Assembly: GCA_024277515.1 (NCBI GenBank)
Contig: JAJRVB010000176.1
Coordinates: 1-15,702 of the forward strand
Direction of reading: 5' to 3'
From: Nitrospirota bacterium
GTDB lineage: Bacteria > Nitrospirota > Thermodesulfovibrionia > UBA6902
Length of the DNA stretch: 15,702 bases
Below, one piece after another: positions 1 through 7,380 of the stretch; position 1 is the stretch's first letter, and every line of letters begins with the position of its first letter. The position numbers were made by a program, and so were the translations under genes. The notes below the pieces were generated by a model, which did not search any database, was not told the origin of the DNA, and saw only the letters and a list, made by a program, of their open reading frames with translations.

Positions 1-1350
1 AAGGTCAGTTCCGAGGCCATCCGCGCATGTGTGGTCCTGTCGGACCGGTATGTGACGGAAAGATATCTGCCTGACAAGGCTATAGATGTAATGGATGAGA
101 CGGGTGCGCGTATAAAGCTGAAGAGATACACAAGGCCTCCTGAACTCCGTGAACTTGAGAAGGAACTGAAGCGTCTCGGCAAGGAAAAGAATCTTTATGT
201 GAAGCTGCATGACTTTGAAAAGGGAGCGTCCGTCAAGAATGAAGAGGACAGGGTAAGAAAGCTCTATGAAAATCTAAATAAGAAATGGCGTGAGAACCAG
301 CAGAAAGAAACGCCGCTGGTGCTGGATGACGATATCTCTTATACAGTAGCGAAGATTACCGGCATTCCCCTGTCAAAGCTTGAAGAGAAGGAGTCTGAAA
401 AGCTTTTGCGCATGGAGGAAGAGGTTCATAAAAGGATAATAGCACAGGATGAAGCAGTAAAGGTCATTGCAAAGGCGATCAGGAGGTCGCGTGCCGGCTT
501 AAAGGCAAGGACACGGCCTATCGGATCATTTTTCTTTCTCGGACCGACCGGCGTAGGAAAGACAGAGCTTGCAAAGGCCCTCACGGAGTTTCTCTTTAAT
601 GATGATAACGCACTGGTAAAAATTGATATGTCGGAGTATATGGAACGATTTAATGTATCGAGATTAACAGGGGCGCCTCCCGGTTATGTAGGGTATGAAG
701 AGGGCGGTCAGCTGACCGAAACAGTCAGGAGGAGGCCGTATTCCGTCGTACTGTTTGATGAAATAGAAAAGGCCCATCCGGACGTATTCAATGTACTGCT
801 TCAGGTGCTTGATGAAGGAGTAATTACCGACAATCTCGGACGTAAAGTCGATTTTAAAAATACAGTAATTATTATGACATCAAATGTGGGTACCAGGTTT
901 ATTGATAATAAGACGCCGCTCGGATTCCAGAAGCCCTCAATCGGGAGTTCTTACGGAAAGATTAAGAAAGCGGTGCTGGATGAACTTAAAAACAAGTTTA
1001 ATCCTGAGTTTCTGAACCGGATTGACGAGATCGTAGTGTTTCACCAGCTCGAAAAAGAGCACCTGGTAAAAATAGTAAAGCTGCTCGTGAATGAACTTAA
1101 TAAACAGCTTCTGGACCAGGACCTTGCCATTGAGCTCTCTGATGAAGTTATTGACTGGCTGATTGAAAAGAACTACCAGCCGTCATACGGTGCCAGGCCG
1201 ATGCGGAGGGCGATCCAGCGCCATATTGAGGACCCGCTGTCAGAGGAAATACTCAGGGGTAATTTTAAAGATGTAAAAAAAGTGAGCGTTGTCCTTGAAG
1301 ATAATGCACCAGCGTTTATCGAAAGCGAAATTGAAGCGTTTGTCAACTAA
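1..1350 (+). CDS. clpC: ClpC ATP-dependent unfoldase, 3' part (partial at window start)
   Basis: Hexameric AAA+ unfoldase that feeds substrates to the ClpP protease. The reading frame is open from base 1 with no start, so the N-domain and most of the first ATPase module lie outside the window; 449 residues are visible. In order: the end of D1, a short coiled middle region with a UVR-like stretch (about nt 150-300) typical of ClpC and much shorter than the ClpB middle domain, then the complete D2 module with Walker A GPTGVGKT (nt 541-564), Walker B LFDEIEKAHP (about 751-780), sensor 1 TSN, the LNRIDE segment and the D2-small domain with YGARPMRRAI. The loop ending in LGF (nt 919-927) is where ClpA/ClpC/ClpX carry the ClpP-docking tripeptide, so a ClpP partner is expected; ClpB lacks it. 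The next gene has its own promoter, so clpC probably ends a separate transcript. Family call is firm. Confidence 0.95.
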   Translation, partial: KVSSEAIRACVVLSDRYVTERYLPDKAIDVMDETGARIKLKRYTRPPELRELEKELKRLGKEKNLYVKLHDFEKGASVKNEEDRVRKLYENLNKKWRENQQKETPLVLDDDISYTVAKITGIPLSKLEEKESEKLLRMEEEVHKRIIAQDEAVKVIAKAIRRSRAGLKARTRPIGSFFFLGPTGVGKTELAKALTEFLFNDDNALVKIDMSEYMERFNVSRLTGAPPGYVGYEEGGQLTETVRRRPYSVVLFDEIEKAHPDVFNVLLQVLDEGVITDNLGRKVDFKNTVIIMTSNVGTRFIDNKTPLGFQKPSIGSSYGKIKKAVLDELKNKFNPEFLNRIDEIVVFHQLEKEHLVKIVKLLVNELNKQLLDQDLAIELSDEVIDWLIEKNYQPSYGARPMRRAIQRHIEDPLSEEILRGNFKDVKKVSVVLEDNAPAFIESEIEAFVN

Positions 1351-1423
1351 TCCAATCCACTTGTTTTCCCGGATATATCCTGATTTATTGTTTTAATAAT
1401 CTTCCTGCGGAATCCCTCTGAAA

Positions 1424-1452
1424 TTGACATATTTTGACGGGTATTATATATT
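1424..1452 (+). promoter_or_regulatory. Sigma70-type promoter upstream of yicC
   Basis: An exact TTGACA -35 box at 1424-1429 is followed, after a 17-bp spacer, by TATATT at 1447-1452. Transcription would start near 1459, leaving a leader of about 50 nt before the yicC start at 1512. It lies in the only sizeable gap (1351-1511) between clpC and the following run of genes and is the best candidate to drive that whole run. It also rules out the longer yicC reading from 1434, which would begin inside the promoter. Confidence 0.72.
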
Positions 1453-1511
1453 GTATCGTTCCGCCTGTAATAATCAGGAAAAGAGAAATTGAAAGACATC
1501 ATAATTTTATC

Positions 1512-2366
1512 ATGACAAAGCCGCAGTCCATGACCGGATACGGAAGAGGGGTTTCTGACAGTTTCAGGGTTGAAATCCGCTCTTCCAACCACAAAAACCT
1601 TGATATCCAGATGAACATCCCCTTTTATCTCTATGCCCAGGAGACGGAGATAAAAAAAATGGTCAGGAAGAAAATTCAGCGCGGCCGTATAGAAATATTT
1701 ATGCCGAGACAGGAAATTGAAAATGTAAAGCTCAAGGTGAATAAGGCGCTGGCAAGAGAATATTACAATGCCTATATTGCATTGCGGGACGAACTTTCTC
1801 TTTCTGACGATATAGGAATCGGCATGCTTGCAGATCAAAGGGACATCTTTATCGTTGATGAGCCCGAGATTGACATGTCAGGCTTTCAGCAGGCGATTGA
1901 GGCCGCTCTCGGGGCATTAAGCAGGACCAGGACGGAAGAAGGGGAAAATCTGATCCTGGATATTACGGAAAGGATTACACTTATAGAAACATATCTTTCT
2001 CATATCGAATCGCAGAGGGATGAGTTTACCGGCTCTGCAAGAGAAAGGCTGGAAGAGAGGCTGAAAGAATTCCTGGGCGAAGTACAGGTGGATGAGGCGC
2101 GCCTCATCCAGGAGACCGCCATTATGATCGAGAAATCAGACATCACAGAGGAAATTGTCCGGATGAAGAGCCACCTGGAACATTTTAAAGGTGTGCTGCA
2201 ATCGGGTGATACGATCGGGAAAAAGCTTGACTTTATCATTCAGGAGCTTCGCAGGGAGATAAACACAATTGGATCGAAGGCACAGTATTATGAAATTGCC
2301 AATAATGTTGTTGAAGTCAAACACGAACTCGAAAAAATCAGGGAGCAGGTGCAGAACCTGCAATAA
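1512..2366 (+). CDS. yicC: YicC/YloC-family endoribonuclease
   Basis: Member of the YicC family (YicC N-terminal domain plus C-terminal DUF1732), known as RNA-binding endoribonucleases that act in small-RNA and mRNA turnover. The start at ATG 1512 gives 284 residues, close to the 287 of E. coli YicC, and puts the conserved SMTGYGRG motif at residues 6-13, as in relatives. An in-frame ATG at 1434 is rejected because it lies inside the promoter. The second half carries the family's conserved stretches: a long charged helical region, EEIVRMKSHLEHF, and near the C-terminus GKKLDFIIQELRREINTIGSK. The ribosome binding site is weak. It is first in a run shared by many bacteria (yicC-remA-gmk-rpoZ-coaBC). 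Family certain; substrate in this organism unknown. Confidence 0.93.
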   Translation: MTKPQSMTGYGRGVSDSFRVEIRSSNHKNLDIQMNIPFYLYAQETEIKKMVRKKIQRGRIEIFMPRQEIENVKLKVNKALAREYYNAYIALRDELSLSDDIGIGMLADQRDIFIVDEPEIDMSGFQQAIEAALGALSRTRTEEGENLILDITERITLIETYLSHIESQRDEFTGSARERLEERLKEFLGEVQVDEARLIQETAIMIEKSDITEEIVRMKSHLEHFKGVLQSGDTIGKKLDFIIQELRREINTIGSKAQYYEIANNVVEVKHELEKIREQVQNLQ

Positions 2367-2403
2367 AAAAACATGCATTGTTAAGAAACATGGCAGGGAA
2401 TAT

Positions 2404-2643
2404 ATGCTCATAAATATAGGTTTTGGAAATGTCGTTTCAGTCTCCAGGGTAATTGCGGTTGTGGCCCCCGGGTCGTCTCCCATGAAGCGTATGCGTGAAG
2501 AGGCGGCTGAGAGGGGGAAACTGGTTGACGCGACACAGGGCCGGAAAACGAGGGCGATTATTGTTATGGACAGCGACCATATCATCCTTTCCGCGCTTCA
2601 GGCTGAAACGATTACCCAGAGATTTACAGTTGAAGAAAAGTAA
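2404..2643 (+). CDS. remA: RemA/DUF370-family DNA-binding regulator
   Basis: Small 79-residue protein matching the RemA (DUF370) family along its length. It opens with LINIGFGNVVSVSRVIAVV, then SSPMKRM, DATQGRKTRAIIVMDSDHIILSA and ETITQRF, the hallmarks of the family. In Bacillus subtilis RemA is an oligomeric DNA-binding activator of biofilm matrix and osmoprotection genes; outside Firmicutes its role is mostly unknown and its position beside gmk is conserved. The ATG at 2404 is preceded by a GGCAGGGA ribosome binding site and gives the usual start; the longer open frame runs back into yicC and has no family similarity there. It starts 37 bp after yicC and ends at, or slightly past, the likely start of gmk, suggesting translational coupling. 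Confidence 0.92.
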   Translation: MLINIGFGNVVSVSRVIAVVAPGSSPMKRMREEAAERGKLVDATQGRKTRAIIVMDSDHIILSALQAETITQRFTVEEK

Positions 2644-2644
2644 A

Positions 2645-3289
2645 TTGAAACCCGTTACAGGAACTGTCCTGATACATAAAACCGGCGGAACATTATTTGT
2701 GGTTTCCGCCCCGTCCGGGACCGGCAAGACCACACTATGCCGTAAGCTCCTGAAAAAAATGCCCGGCCTGAAGCTCTCTGTTTCCTATACCACACGGAAA
2801 CCGAGAAAGGGAGAGAAGAATGATGTTGACTATACGTTTATTGATCGTGCGCGCTTCAGGAAAATGATTGCAGGAGGAGAGTTTGCCGAATGGGCGATGG
2901 TCCACGGCAATCTCTACGGGACGTCGCTCAAAAGGCTCAGAAAGTTAAATAAGGAAGGTTATGATATAATACTTGACATCGATATTCATGGCGCGATGCA
3001 GATGAAGAAAACGTATGAGAATACGGTTTATATCTTTATCCTTCCCCCGTCAATCGATGACCTGAAAAAACGGCTGTTCAGTCGCAGCACGGATGCTGAA
3101 GATGTTATAAAAAACCGCCTTGATAATGCAAAAGCTGAAATTGCATACTATTCTGAATATGATTATATTATAGTGAATGACACACTTGAAAAGGCGTACA
3201 GAGAACTCGAGAGTGTCATTATCAATTCTCGACTCAGGGTATCGAGGGTCGATCCGAAATTAATGAAAAAAGTTTATAAATTAAATTAA
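2645..3289 (+). CDS. gmk: Guanylate kinase
   Basis: Phosphorylates GMP to GDP using ATP in the cytoplasm. The P-loop SAPSGTGKTT is at residues 21-30 of the chosen reading, followed by the GMP-binding stretch SVSYTTRKPRKGE, DVDYTFI, the EFAEWAMVHGNLYGTS lid region and ILDIDIHGAMQMK. The chosen reading gives 214 residues; E. coli Gmk has 207. No ATG lies in frame near the expected start: candidates are TTG 2645 (chosen), TTG 2630 (inside the remA end) and, with an AGGA six bases upstream, a rare CTG at 2669. The only in-frame ATG, at 2495, would add about 50 basic residues read from within remA and is not credible. The function is certain; the start is not. Confidence 0.93.
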   Translation: MKPVTGTVLIHKTGGTLFVVSAPSGTGKTTLCRKLLKKMPGLKLSVSYTTRKPRKGEKNDVDYTFIDRARFRKMIAGGEFAEWAMVHGNLYGTSLKRLRKLNKEGYDIILDIDIHGAMQMKKTYENTVYIFILPPSIDDLKKRLFSRSTDAEDVIKNRLDNAKAEIAYYSEYDYIIVNDTLEKAYRELESVIINSRLRVSRVDPKLMKKVYKLN

Positions 3290-3308
3290 ATATTACACTG
3301 GAGGTTGT

Positions 3309-3692
3309 ATGGATATTATTTCATTGCCGATTGAATATGACCGGGAAAAGATTGACGGAAATTACCGGCTGGTTATTGCCGCCGTTAAAAGGGCGAAGGC
3401 CCTGTCCCAGGGATCGCTTCCTTTAATATCATCAAAGGCGCAGAAAATCACTACACTCGCCATTCAGGAAGTAGCGACCGGGGCCGTGAATGTGCTTATG
3501 GGTGAACATGCTGTTAAGGCTATTGAAGAAGCTAAAAAGCTCACGCACAGGAAGATGATGGATGAGGCCCAGCAGAAAGAGACGATGCCTGAAGACATCT
3601 CGGAGCTTGAGAAGGACCTTAAGGTTTACCTCAGTGAGAAGGGGGAGACAGAGCAAAAGAAGACAATCGAGGACATATTCGGGGACAATTGA
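3309..3692 (+). CDS. rpoZ: RNA polymerase omega subunit
   Basis: Omega helps assemble and stabilise RNA polymerase by clamping the beta' C-terminus. The first 70 residues carry the omega pattern: GNYRLVIAAVKRAKAL, then KITTLAIQEVATGAV. At 127 residues it is longer than the 91 of E. coli; the extra part is a charged, probably helical C-terminal tail rich in Lys and Glu. It has one of the clearest ribosome binding sites in the window, TGGAGG five bases before ATG 3309, and starts 19 bp after gmk. The gmk-rpoZ pairing is widespread and supports the call. Confidence 0.93.
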   Translation: MDIISLPIEYDREKIDGNYRLVIAAVKRAKALSQGSLPLISSKAQKITTLAIQEVATGAVNVLMGEHAVKAIEEAKKLTHRKMMDEAQQKETMPEDISELEKDLKVYLSEKGETEQKKTIEDIFGDN

Positions 3693-3696
3693 TTAA

Positions 3697-4884
3697 GTGC
3701 AGCTTATAGATCAAAATATACTTTTGGGAGTTACCGGAAGTATAGCGGCATACAAATCAGTTGAACTTGCGCGCAGTCTTACTGAAGAGGGGGCGAATGT
3801 ACATGCAGTATTGACTGAGTCGGCATGCCGTTTTATTACACCGTATATGTTTGAGACGATCACCGGCAATCCCGCCTGTTCAGACCTTTTCAAAGAGCCC
3901 TTCAGCCACATTAATCTTCCAAAAGAAGCACGCCTGTTAATCATTGCGCCTGCTACCGCAAATACATTGAACAAGCTTGCGTGCGGTATTGCGGACAACC
4001 TCCTGAGCAGTATCTGGCTTGCATATGAAGGGCCTGTGATTATGGCCCCTGCAATGAATTTCAGGATGTATCGTCATCCGATTGTTCAAAAACAGATAAA
4101 AGCGCTCAGGAAACTGGGCGTGCAGTTTGCGGGACCTGTCACAGGGGTCCTTGCGTGCGGGGAAGAGGGAAAGGGCAGAATGGCGGATGTTTCCGTCATC
4201 CATGAAGCCGCTGTCAGGTCTCTTTCTGTTCAGGACTTAAAGGGTCAGCATATACTCGTAACAGCAGGGCCGACGCGGGAACCGATAGACCCGGTAAGAT
4301 TCATCTCTAACCGTTCTTCGGGAAAAATGGGGTATGCGATTGCTGCTGCCGCTTTGAGACGCGGGGCTGATGTTACTCTGATCAGCGGTCCATCAGCGCT
4401 GAGGCCGCCTGACGGGGCTGATTTTATTAAAGTTGAAAGCGCGTCAGCCATGGAGAGGGCGGTCTTTGACAACCTGAGAAAGGCAACTGCTGTTATCATG
4501 ACAGCAGCGGTCTCGGATTATTCATCCCGGAAAATAGCTAAAGTAAAACTTAAGAAAAAAGATTCATTGTCGCTGAATTTAAAGATAAATACTGATATAC
4601 TGAAAAAGCTTGGACAAAAGAAGGGCAAAAGGCTGCTTGTTGGATTTGCCGCTGAGTCAGGTAAAAATATTGAGCATGCAAAGGAAAAAATGAAGAAAAA
4701 AAATCTTGACCTCATAGTTTTCAATGATATATCGCAGAAAGGCGCCGGATTCGATATTGATACCAATGTGATAACATTAATAGGCGCAAAAGGCGGAATG
4801 AAAGAGTATCCTGTGATGAGCAAGATGGATGCGGCCGGTGTAATTCTGGACAGGACAGGTGAGTTGCTAAAGGATAGAAAATGA
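3697..4884 (+). CDS. coaBC: Bifunctional phosphopantothenoylcysteine decarboxylase / phosphopantothenate-cysteine ligase
   Basis: Two consecutive steps of coenzyme A synthesis: CoaB joins 4'-phosphopantothenate to cysteine, then CoaC, an FMN enzyme, decarboxylates the product. The CoaC half (residues 1 to about 180) starts with GVTGSIAAYKS, has the probable catalytic His71 in FSHINL, the substrate motif PAMN at 118-121 and the flap with the essential cysteine in ACGEEGKGRM (Cys154). The CoaB half has TAGPTREPIDPVRFISNRSSGKMG at about 189-212, AAVSDY, and the lysine cluster KLKKK at 284-288. Length, 395, is normal. It begins with GTG four bases after the rpoZ stop, with a GGGGA about ten bases upstream. 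Its end overlaps aroQ by four bases (ATGA), indicating coupled translation. Confidence 0.95.
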   Translation: MQLIDQNILLGVTGSIAAYKSVELARSLTEEGANVHAVLTESACRFITPYMFETITGNPACSDLFKEPFSHINLPKEARLLIIAPATANTLNKLACGIADNLLSSIWLAYEGPVIMAPAMNFRMYRHPIVQKQIKALRKLGVQFAGPVTGVLACGEEGKGRMADVSVIHEAAVRSLSVQDLKGQHILVTAGPTREPIDPVRFISNRSSGKMGYAIAAAALRRGADVTLISGPSALRPPDGADFIKVESASAMERAVFDNLRKATAVIMTAAVSDYSSRKIAKVKLKKKDSLSLNLKINTDILKKLGQKKGKRLLVGFAAESGKNIEHAKEKMKKKNLDLIVFNDISQKGAGFDIDTNVITLIGAKGGMKEYPVMSKMDAAGVILDRTGELLKDRK

Positions 4885-5330
4885 AAATATTAGTCATTAA
4901 CGGACCGAATCTTAATCTCCTGGGGACAAGGGAGTCTGATGTTTATGGCACGAAAACCCTCGATGAGATTAATGAATCTCTCGAAAAACTCGCTGAGGAA
5001 CTTGGTGTAGAACTTGATATCAGACAGTCCAACCATGAAGGTGAAATAGTGGACCTGATCCAGAAGGCAAAAGGTTGTAAAGCGCTTGTGATCAATCCGG
5101 CAGCATACACTCATACCAGCGTGGCCATCAGAGATGCTATAGCTGCGGTTGATATTCCCGCCGTCGAAATCCATATCTCAAATATCTATAAAAGAGAAGA
5201 ATTCAGACATACTTCGCTCATTTCACCGGTGGCTTATGGACAGATTTCCGGTTTTGGCGCCGAAAGTTATGTTCTCGGTTTAAGGGCCGCTGTCTCCATT
5301 GCGAAAAATGCACAAAAAGGCGCTTCTTAG
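4881..5330 (+). CDS. aroQ: Type II 3-dehydroquinate dehydratase
   Basis: Converts 3-dehydroquinate to 3-dehydroshikimate in the shikimate pathway; the type II enzyme is a dodecamer. All signature segments are present in 149 residues: NGPNLNLLGTRE at 7-18 with Arg17, catalytic Tyr22 in VYG, QSNHEGE at 49-55, NPAAYTHTS at 72-80, EIHISN with catalytic His98, REEFRH with Arg109, and GFGAESY. The start ATG overlaps the coaBC stop and is preceded by AAGGA inside coaBC. The 3' end overlaps the next gene by about 23 bases. Position next to a proline peptidase and efp matches the order seen in many Firmicutes and other phyla. Confidence 0.96.
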   Translation: MKILVINGPNLNLLGTRESDVYGTKTLDEINESLEKLAEELGVELDIRQSNHEGEIVDLIQKAKGCKALVINPAAYTHTSVAIRDAIAAVDIPAVEIHISNIYKREEFRHTSLISPVAYGQISGFGAESYVLGLRAAVSIAKNAQKGAS

Positions 5331-6375
5331 AAAACAGCTCAACACCCAAAAAGTCGATGCAATCCTCATTACCGATCTCATAAATGTGAGGTATCTTACG
5401 GGATTCACCGGCTCTTCAGGATATGCTGTTATCACAAAAAAGCATGCAGTATTTGTGACTGATTTTCGCTATGAGGAACAGTCCGTTCATGAGGTCAGGG
5501 GATTCAGCATCAAAATTGAGCATACGAAAAGAAGCAGAGAGATCAGGAACATATGTGATGTATACGGTATCAAGACCCTCGGATTTGAAGAACATGATCT
5601 TACATACGGTTTTTACAGGAAACTGGTAAAGAGAAAGATAAAACTCAGGCCTCTTGCCAATAGTGTGGAGTCTCTGCGTATGATTAAATCCCCAAAGGAA
5701 CTCGCATGTATAAGGGCATCCATCAGGCGGGCTGAGACAGCATTTAAAAAATTAGCGCCGTACATTAAGGCCGGCACAACTGAACGGAAACTTGCCTTAA
5801 AATTAGAGGAGTTACTTAAAAAACAAGGTTGCAAAACACTGCCCTTTGAGGTTATAGTAGCATCTGGTCCCATGTCAGCCCTTCCTCATGCAGCGCCTAC
5901 AGACCGGAAGATAAAAAAGGGCGATCTTATTGTGATTGACTGGGGCGGTGAGTATGATGGTTACTGTTCGGACATGACCAGAACGGTGCTGATGAAGGGC
6001 GCCAATGTTTCAAAACAGAGAGAAATATATTACAATGTGTATGAGGCGCAAAAAAGGGCGCTTGAGGCAGTGCGATCCGGGATACGATCAGCTGATATTG
6101 ACGCAGCCGCGAGGAACTATATAGACAAGGCCGGCTTTGCGGATTTTTTTGGACATGGCACCGGTCATGGTGTGGGACTTGCCGTGCATGAAAAACCTGT
6201 TGTGTCATGGCGCAATAAAGATCAGGTGAAAGAAAATATGGTGTTTACAATAGAACCGGGCATTTATCTTCCGGGATTTGGAGGGGTGAGAATAGAGGAC
6301 ATGGTTATAGTCAGAAAAAACAGGGCTGAAATATTGACATCCCTGCCAAAGAAATTGAAATGCATAGGAACGTAA
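5308..6375 (+). CDS. pepP: Xaa-Pro aminopeptidase/dipeptidase (M24 family)
   Basis: Cytoplasmic two-metal peptidase that cleaves bonds next to proline. Residues 1 to about 125 form the creatinase-type N-domain (NVRYLTGFTGSSGY near the start), and the rest is a pita-bread domain with the five metal ligands visible: Asp211 in VIDWGG, Asp222 in CSDMTRT, His287 in GHGTGHGVG, Glu316 in FTIEPGIY and Glu330 in VRIEDM. At 355 residues it is the short form common beside efp. The ATG at 5308 is preferred; an in-frame TTG nine bases earlier is possible and neither has a strong ribosome binding site. Whether it acts on N-terminal Xaa-Pro of long peptides or only on dipeptides (pepP or pepQ) cannot be settled from sequence. 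Confidence 0.88.
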   Translation: MHKKALLRKQLNTQKVDAILITDLINVRYLTGFTGSSGYAVITKKHAVFVTDFRYEEQSVHEVRGFSIKIEHTKRSREIRNICDVYGIKTLGFEEHDLTYGFYRKLVKRKIKLRPLANSVESLRMIKSPKELACIRASIRRAETAFKKLAPYIKAGTTERKLALKLEELLKKQGCKTLPFEVIVASGPMSALPHAAPTDRKIKKGDLIVIDWGGEYDGYCSDMTRTVLMKGANVSKQREIYYNVYEAQKRALEAVRSGIRSADIDAAARNYIDKAGFADFFGHGTGHGVGLAVHEKPVVSWRNKDQVKENMVFTIEPGIYLPGFGGVRIEDMVIVRKNRAEILTSLPKKLKCIGT

Positions 6376-6378
6376 TAT

Positions 6379-6939
6379 ATGATATCCACCAGTGAATTCA
6401 GAAAGGGCGCAAAGATTGATTATAAAGGCGCACCCCATGAAATAATTGATTTTCAGCATCATAAGATGGGACGGGGCGGCGCGATAATCAGGACAAAACT
6501 GAAAAACCTGATAACCGGGAGTATTTTTGACGATTCATTCAAGGGGGGCGAAAAATTCAGCTCTCCCAACCTCGAAGAGAAATCAATGCAGTATCTGTAT
6601 AATGACGGGGACCACTATCACTTTATGGATAATAAAAGCTATGAGCAGATTCCGCTCACACTTGAACAGCTTGGGGATGCAAGCAGGTTTCTGAAGGAAA
6701 ATATGGAGGTAAAAATATTATTTTACAGCGATGCCCCCATTGCCGTGGAAGTCCCCATGTTTGTAGAACTGGCAATCGTCAAGACTGATCCGGGTTTCAA
6801 GGGGGACACTGCGAGCGGCGGGAGTAAACCGGCCCTCCTCGAATCAGGAATCACGGTTAAAGTGCCGTTTCATATCAACGAGGGCGATACGATCAAAATA
6901 GATACGCGTACATCCGAATATATTGAGAGGGTAAAATAG
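6379..6939 (+). CDS. efp: Elongation factor P, arginine-tip type
   Basis: Binds stalled ribosomes between the P and E sites and promotes peptide bonds at proline stretches. All three beta-barrel domains are present in 186 residues: the KOW-like N-domain, the middle OB domain, and the C-terminal OB domain containing DTASGGSKPALLESG and GDTIKIDTRTSEYI. The tip of domain I reads QHHKMGRGGA, so the residue reaching the peptidyl-transferase centre is Arg32, not the lysine that EpmA modifies in E. coli or the one used by Bacillus. Arg32 is rhamnosylated by EarP in Pseudomonas and Neisseria, but Thermus EF-P has a very similar GRGGA tip; no earP is seen here. It starts three bases after the peptidase stop, with AGGA nine bases upstream. 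Confidence 0.96.
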   Translation: MISTSEFRKGAKIDYKGAPHEIIDFQHHKMGRGGAIIRTKLKNLITGSIFDDSFKGGEKFSSPNLEEKSMQYLYNDGDHYHFMDNKSYEQIPLTLEQLGDASRFLKENMEVKILFYSDAPIAVEVPMFVELAIVKTDPGFKGDTASGGSKPALLESGITVKVPFHINEGDTIKIDTRTSEYIERVK

Positions 6940-7380
6940 ATGGAACTTGATGAAATTAAAAATCTGATTGAACATTTACAGGATACAGATGTAACGGAAC
7001 TCACTATTGAGAGAGAGGGTTCGAAGATCAAGATCAAGAGAGAAAAGTTTTTTGCATCTTTTGAACCCGGACCATCCGCGGCACCGGCCCCGGCTGCTGA
7101 TATGGAGGCAAAGGGAGAAGCTGAAGAAGTTAATCAGAATTTATTAACGATAACATCTCCGATAGTCGGTATATTTCACAGGGCCCCCTCACCCGAAGCT
7201 CCCCCGTTTGTTGAATTGGGAAGTCATGTCAGCAAGGGACAGGTGCTCTGCATTGTTGAAGCGATGAAATTAATGAATGAGATCGAGAGTGATACAAACG
7301 GGACCGTTTCGCAAATTCATATAGAAAACGGACAGCCTGTTGAATACGGCGAGCCCCTTTTTACAATCGACATGGCATAA
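6940..7380 (+). CDS. accB: Biotin carboxyl carrier protein of acetyl-CoA carboxylase
   Basis: Carries biotin between the carboxylase and carboxyltransferase parts of acetyl-CoA carboxylase, the first step of fatty acid synthesis. The N-terminal 35 residues are the helical/strand segment that binds AccC (LDEIKNLIEHL, VTELTIEREG), followed by an Ala/Pro-rich linker at about 43-55 and the biotinyl domain from about residue 69. The biotin attachment motif EAMKLMNE places the modified lysine at 110. Length, 146, is typical. The ATG abuts the efp stop, with GAGAGGG eight bases upstream, and the stop TAA shares its last base with the accC start. Confidence 0.96.
   Translation: MELDEIKNLIEHLQDTDVTELTIEREGSKIKIKREKFFASFEPGPSAAPAPAADMEAKGEAEEVNQNLLTITSPIVGIFHRAPSPEAPPFVELGSHVSKGQVLCIVEAMKLMNEIESDTNGTVSQIHIENGQPVEYGEPLFTIDMA

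Noticed and set aside
1351..1423. Intrinsic terminator after clpC
   Set aside because: Only a 4-bp stem (TTCC/GGAA) is visible and no T tract follows it.
1434..1511. Upstream extension of yicC from an earlier in-frame ATG
   Set aside because: It overlaps the TTGACA/TATATT promoter and adds 26 residues not seen in the family; ATG 1512 gives the normal N-terminus.
2269..2403. N-terminal extension of the RemA frame into yicC
   Set aside because: The extra residues are an out-of-frame reading of yicC; the family starts at LINIGFGN, which fits ATG 2404 and its ribosome binding site.
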